From Acetobacter nitrogenifigens DSM 23921 = NBRC 105050 (GTDB lineage: Bacteria > Pseudomonadota > Alphaproteobacteria > Acetobacterales > Acetobacteraceae), in the NCBI RefSeq assembly GCF_000429165.1, contig NZ_AUBI01000023.1, forward strand, positions 1 to 34,642: a DNA stretch of 34,642 bases, written 5' to 3'. Under the pieces are notes generated by a model, which worked only from the letters and a program-made list of their open reading frames with translations, was not told the DNA's origin and did not search any database. This document shows, piece after piece, positions 32,411 through 34,642 of the stretch. The position numbers and the translations under genes are program-made. Each line of letters begins with the position of its first letter. Positions within the stretch are counted from its first letter, which is position 1.

Positions 32411-33607
32411 ATGATGCCTCCTCCAATCCGAACCAAAATCTTATGGATCTACAGCGTTATCCTGTTTCTCTTCCTGGGCGCCTCGGCAGCGATCACACCG
32501 CTCTATCCGCTGTATCATGAGCAGTGGCAGGCCACTTTGCCAATGCTGCAGGCCGCCTTCGCGGTTTACGCACTCACGTTGCTGCTCGCACTGCTCTGCT
32601 TCGGCTCCCTATCGGATCATCTCGGACGTCGCCCCGTCGTCTGGCTCGCAATCGCGATTGAAATCAGTGCTATGCTGCAGTTTTCGATCGCAGGAAGCAT
32701 TGCCGAAGTTATCCGCGGACGCGCCCTACAGGGCCTTGCAACCGGAATCGCGACCAGCGCGCTGAGCGCTGGACTTCAGGATGCACATCGCGAACGTGGC
32801 GGATTGATAAGCGGCATGATCCCAATGGGCTCAATGGCCGCCTTGGCTCTGGGGTCGGCGCTTCTTGCAAAATTTGCTCCTCAGCCGCTGCATTTTGTAT
32901 TCTACATTCTGACAGCGGCAATGATCATCGCCGCCTGCCTGCTTTTCATCGTCCCCGAGACCGTCTCGCGCATACCCGGTGCACTCGTATCCCTCTGGCC
33001 GCGAGTCCACGTCCCTCATGCTGCGCGCGCGGCAATGTGGCGGATCGCTCCCGCCAGCGTAGCCGTATGGGCTTTGGCTGGTCTGCTGCTCTCGCTCGGT
33101 CCGACGATTGCACGTATCGCCAATCACGATAGCGGCGGCGCTTTACTCGGCGGCTCCGTCGTCGCCGTCGTGATGACATCCGCTCTGGTTGCAATGGTGG
33201 CGCATCTAACCGGTTCCGGAGTGTCCCTGCTACGTAGAGGAGCCGTCGCTGTGCTCGCAGGACTCCCGCTGGTGTTGATCAGTCTGCACGTCGTCAGTTC
33301 GCCTGTTTTTCTTCTGGGGGCTTCCATAGCTGGCGCGGGGCTTGGCCTGACTGTTCAGGGCTCGTTGCGCATCATCGTGCCACTCGCGGAGTCACATGAA
33401 CGCGCAGGGCTGGCCGCTGGCTATTTCGTCATGAGCTACCTCGCTTTCAGCGCGCCTGCCTTCGCCGCCGGCTTCGCAGTGAACGTGATAGGCCTACGTG
33501 AAACGACCGATATTTATGTCGTCATCCTTCTGATCCTGACGACACTGACCCTGCGCTCCCTGAACCAACATGGGACCGCTACCGTCCGCCCTGCTCGTTC
33601 ACATTGA
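32411..33607 (+). CDS. MFS transporter (drug-efflux-like)
   Basis: A 398-residue inner-membrane protein with about twelve hydrophobic segments, normal for the 12-TM major facilitator superfamily. The A motif between TM2 and TM3 is GSLSDHLGRRPVV (65-77), and TM4/5 have GRALQGLATGIATSALSAGLQD and GGLISGMIPMGSMAALALGSAL, similar to the C motif of drug:H+ antiporters. GGAG lies 4 bases before the ATG; a second ATG follows directly at 32414. The divergent TetR gene and twin operators support substrate-induced efflux. The substrate is not predictable. Confidence 0.88.
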   Translation: MMPPPIRTKILWIYSVILFLFLGASAAITPLYPLYHEQWQATLPMLQAAFAVYALTLLLALLCFGSLSDHLGRRPVVWLAIAIEISAMLQFSIAGSIAEVIRGRALQGLATGIATSALSAGLQDAHRERGGLISGMIPMGSMAALALGSALLAKFAPQPLHFVFYILTAAMIIAACLLFIVPETVSRIPGALVSLWPRVHVPHAARAAMWRIAPASVAVWALAGLLLSLGPTIARIANHDSGGALLGGSVVAVVMTSALVAMVAHLTGSGVSLLRRGAVAVLAGLPLVLISLHVVSSPVFLLGASIAGAGLGLTVQGSLRIIVPLAESHERAGLAAGYFVMSYLAFSAPAFAAGFAVNVIGLRETTDIYVVILLILTTLTLRSLNQHGTATVRPARSH

Positions 33608-34328
33608 TCGAGAGGAATCCGTTCAAAAAACCTATCACAGCGACGTGTCACCGAGTTCGCCAAGACCGCGGCTTGGCTGCGCGGCTCGAAACATGCCAAG
33701 CCCCACCTGACGAAATTGGTGAAAATCTGTTTTGGCTCCGAACTGATAAGTTCGCCGCGTCTGCAAAAGCCCTTTGTGAGGCAAAGTCAGAGCTCCAGCT
33801 CTTTCCTCCATGAGGACAGCGACACATTGCTGCATCAGCTCTGTGAGTATACGCTTTTTATCTCACCACGAACGCACGCACCGCAAACTGATGCGCCACC
33901 GTCCGAGCATCAACGCATTGGAACGCAAATTTCCTAGAGTCGAAAACTCTGCGAACACATGCAGCAAATGTGGCGCGTCAATGGGGTCTACAGTTCCCTT
34001 CGCTTGCACGTCGACTTATAATACGAAAGCAAATCTTTGACTCTGTGCAAGCTACGGCGACGCTCATAGCCCATGGCGAAATTCACTCATTTGATCGCAC
34101 CACTCCCATTCATGCCCGCCGCAATCCAGACGACTCAACACACGACGGTAGAAACCGAAGGTTACGTTCGGGGTCAGAACTCGCATCAATGCGATTCAGG
34201 GAAAACCCCTCCACAACGGCTCAGCCTATCTCACACCATCACCGCCTCGCACCAAAGAAGCATCTCTCTCGGTCTGCCGACGGAAACGCCGATCACCAAG
34301 CGGCTCCTTTTTTCGGTGGTCCATTTAT
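33608..34328. other. Gene-free stretch before the right IS element
   Basis: About 720 bp with no recognisable gene. Several 60-120-codon frames are open on both strands, for example plus 33970-34338 (no recognised motif) and plus 34073-34345, which runs into the IS terminal repeat. None has a credible ribosome binding site, and the base composition is less GC-rich than the neighbouring genes. It may be a decayed gene interrupted by the IS at 34329. Confidence 0.45.
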
Positions 34329-34345
34329 GGCCTGTTAGGTCTTGA
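34329..34345. repeat. IS5-family terminal inverted repeat (left end of right copy)
   Basis: GGCCTGTTAGGTCTTGA on the plus strand; the transposase stop codon (34335-34337) lies inside it. It matches 333-349 in reverse complement. Confidence 0.85.
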
Positions 34346-34642
34346 GATGATCTGCTGTTGCAGCGATGCAGATGACAGCCATGAAGGACGTAGCGGTTTT
34401 CTCATACCGCGTGGCGACTGCTCTCCACTCCTTGAGGCGTGCCCACAGGTTTTCCACCAGATGTCGGTGCCGATAGGCCCATTTCGGGCAGGCTACTTGC
34501 GGTTCGTTGCGTTTTGTCGGGATGACCGGGCGTGAACCCCTGTCCCATAAGGCCTCTCGAAACTGGTTCGAGGCATAGCCCCGATCGCAGACGACGTAGC
34601 GCGGGGCGTGCGGCAATGCGTCAAGGAGGGCCATGGCCGAGG
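34335..34642 (-). CDS. IS5-family transposase, C-terminal half (partial)
   Basis: The minus-strand frame enters from the right edge and stays open (the ATG at 34634 is internal, preceded by in-frame S-A) to the TAA at 34335. It shows VVCDRGYASNQFREALW with the second catalytic Asp, PVIPTKRNE, and HLVENLWARLKEWRAVATRY with the catalytic Glu, then KTATSFMAVICIAATADHLK. These are the IS5-family DDE motifs. The N-terminal half lies outside the window. Together with the left-edge fragment it accounts for most of one transposase, except about 60-70 residues between the first and second Asp. Confidence 0.88.
   Translation of the reverse strand, partial: SAMALLDALPHAPRYVVCDRGYASNQFREALWDRGSRPVIPTKRNEPQVACPKWAYRHRHLVENLWARLKEWRAVATRYEKTATSFMAVICIAATADHLKT

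Larger units (their letters stand above)
34329..34642 (-). mobile_element. IS5-family element, left part (runs off the right edge)
   Basis: This begins with the 17-base repeat identical to that at 333-349 and carries the 3' end of a transposase gene on the minus strand. It has the same orientation as the copy at the left edge. The outside flank is TTAT, different from the CTAG next to the left copy, as expected for two separate insertions. Confidence 0.85.

Noticed and set aside
1..34642. The window as a closed circle with one IS5 transposase spanning the ends
   Set aside because: Joining position 34642 to 1 keeps the orientation but puts the halves out of frame and omits the 60-70 residues expected between the first and second catalytic Asp.

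Overview
The window is GC-rich bacterial chromosomal DNA. Its gene set fits an alphaproteobacterium, most likely an acetic acid bacterium or relative (Acetobacteraceae): an OprB sugar porin, class I PPK2, alphaproteobacterial-style SucCD, a FadB homologue with its domains in reversed order, and IS5/IS66 family elements. The taxonomic call is an inference from gene content; there is no rRNA or other marker gene here.

Left end (1-5060) is a graveyard of mobile DNA. It opens inside an IS5-family element (N-terminal half of the transposase, minus strand). The right inverted repeat of that element cuts off the 3' end of a RES-domain toxin-like gene. After about 700 bp with no convincing gene comes a complete-looking IS66-family element (tnpA-tnpB-tnpC, minus strand), which abuts a multiply frameshifted remnant of another IS5-type transposase.

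Middle (5111-18912) holds ordinary chromosomal genes: ppk2, an OprB porin and a MOSC-domain protein on the minus strand; peptidase T on the plus strand; then a tightly packed plus-strand unit of TonB-dependent receptor, periplasmic substrate-binding protein and NtaA/SnaA/DszA-type flavin monooxygenase. That unit looks like a scavenging system for an organosulfur or chelate-type compound, but it has no permease or ATPase beside it. sucCD (minus), an inositol-monophosphatase-family gene (plus, preceded by a perfect 19-bp hairpin) and a MaoC-like gene (minus) follow.

Fatty acid section (18969-29233): a small Pro/Glu-rich protein, a MerR regulator, a hotdog thioesterase, an acyl-CoA dehydrogenase, a FadB-type bifunctional enzyme and a FadA thiolase, all on the minus strand, face a divergent plus-strand FadL outer-membrane transporter and an acyl-CoA synthetase. 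Together they would cover uptake, activation and beta-oxidation of fatty acids. A perfect dyad in the fadA-fadL intergenic region is a candidate operator for the MerR regulator.

Right end (29348-34642): a three-gene plus-strand group (YitT-like, YqaA/DedA-like, exported Cupin_5 protein), an AT-rich gene-free stretch, a divergent TetR regulator/MFS exporter pair with two near-identical operators between them, about 700 bp without a recognisable gene, and then the left end of an IS5-family element with the same 17-bp terminal repeat as the one at the left edge. Both edge copies are in the same orientation, so the window is bounded by direct repeats of one IS.
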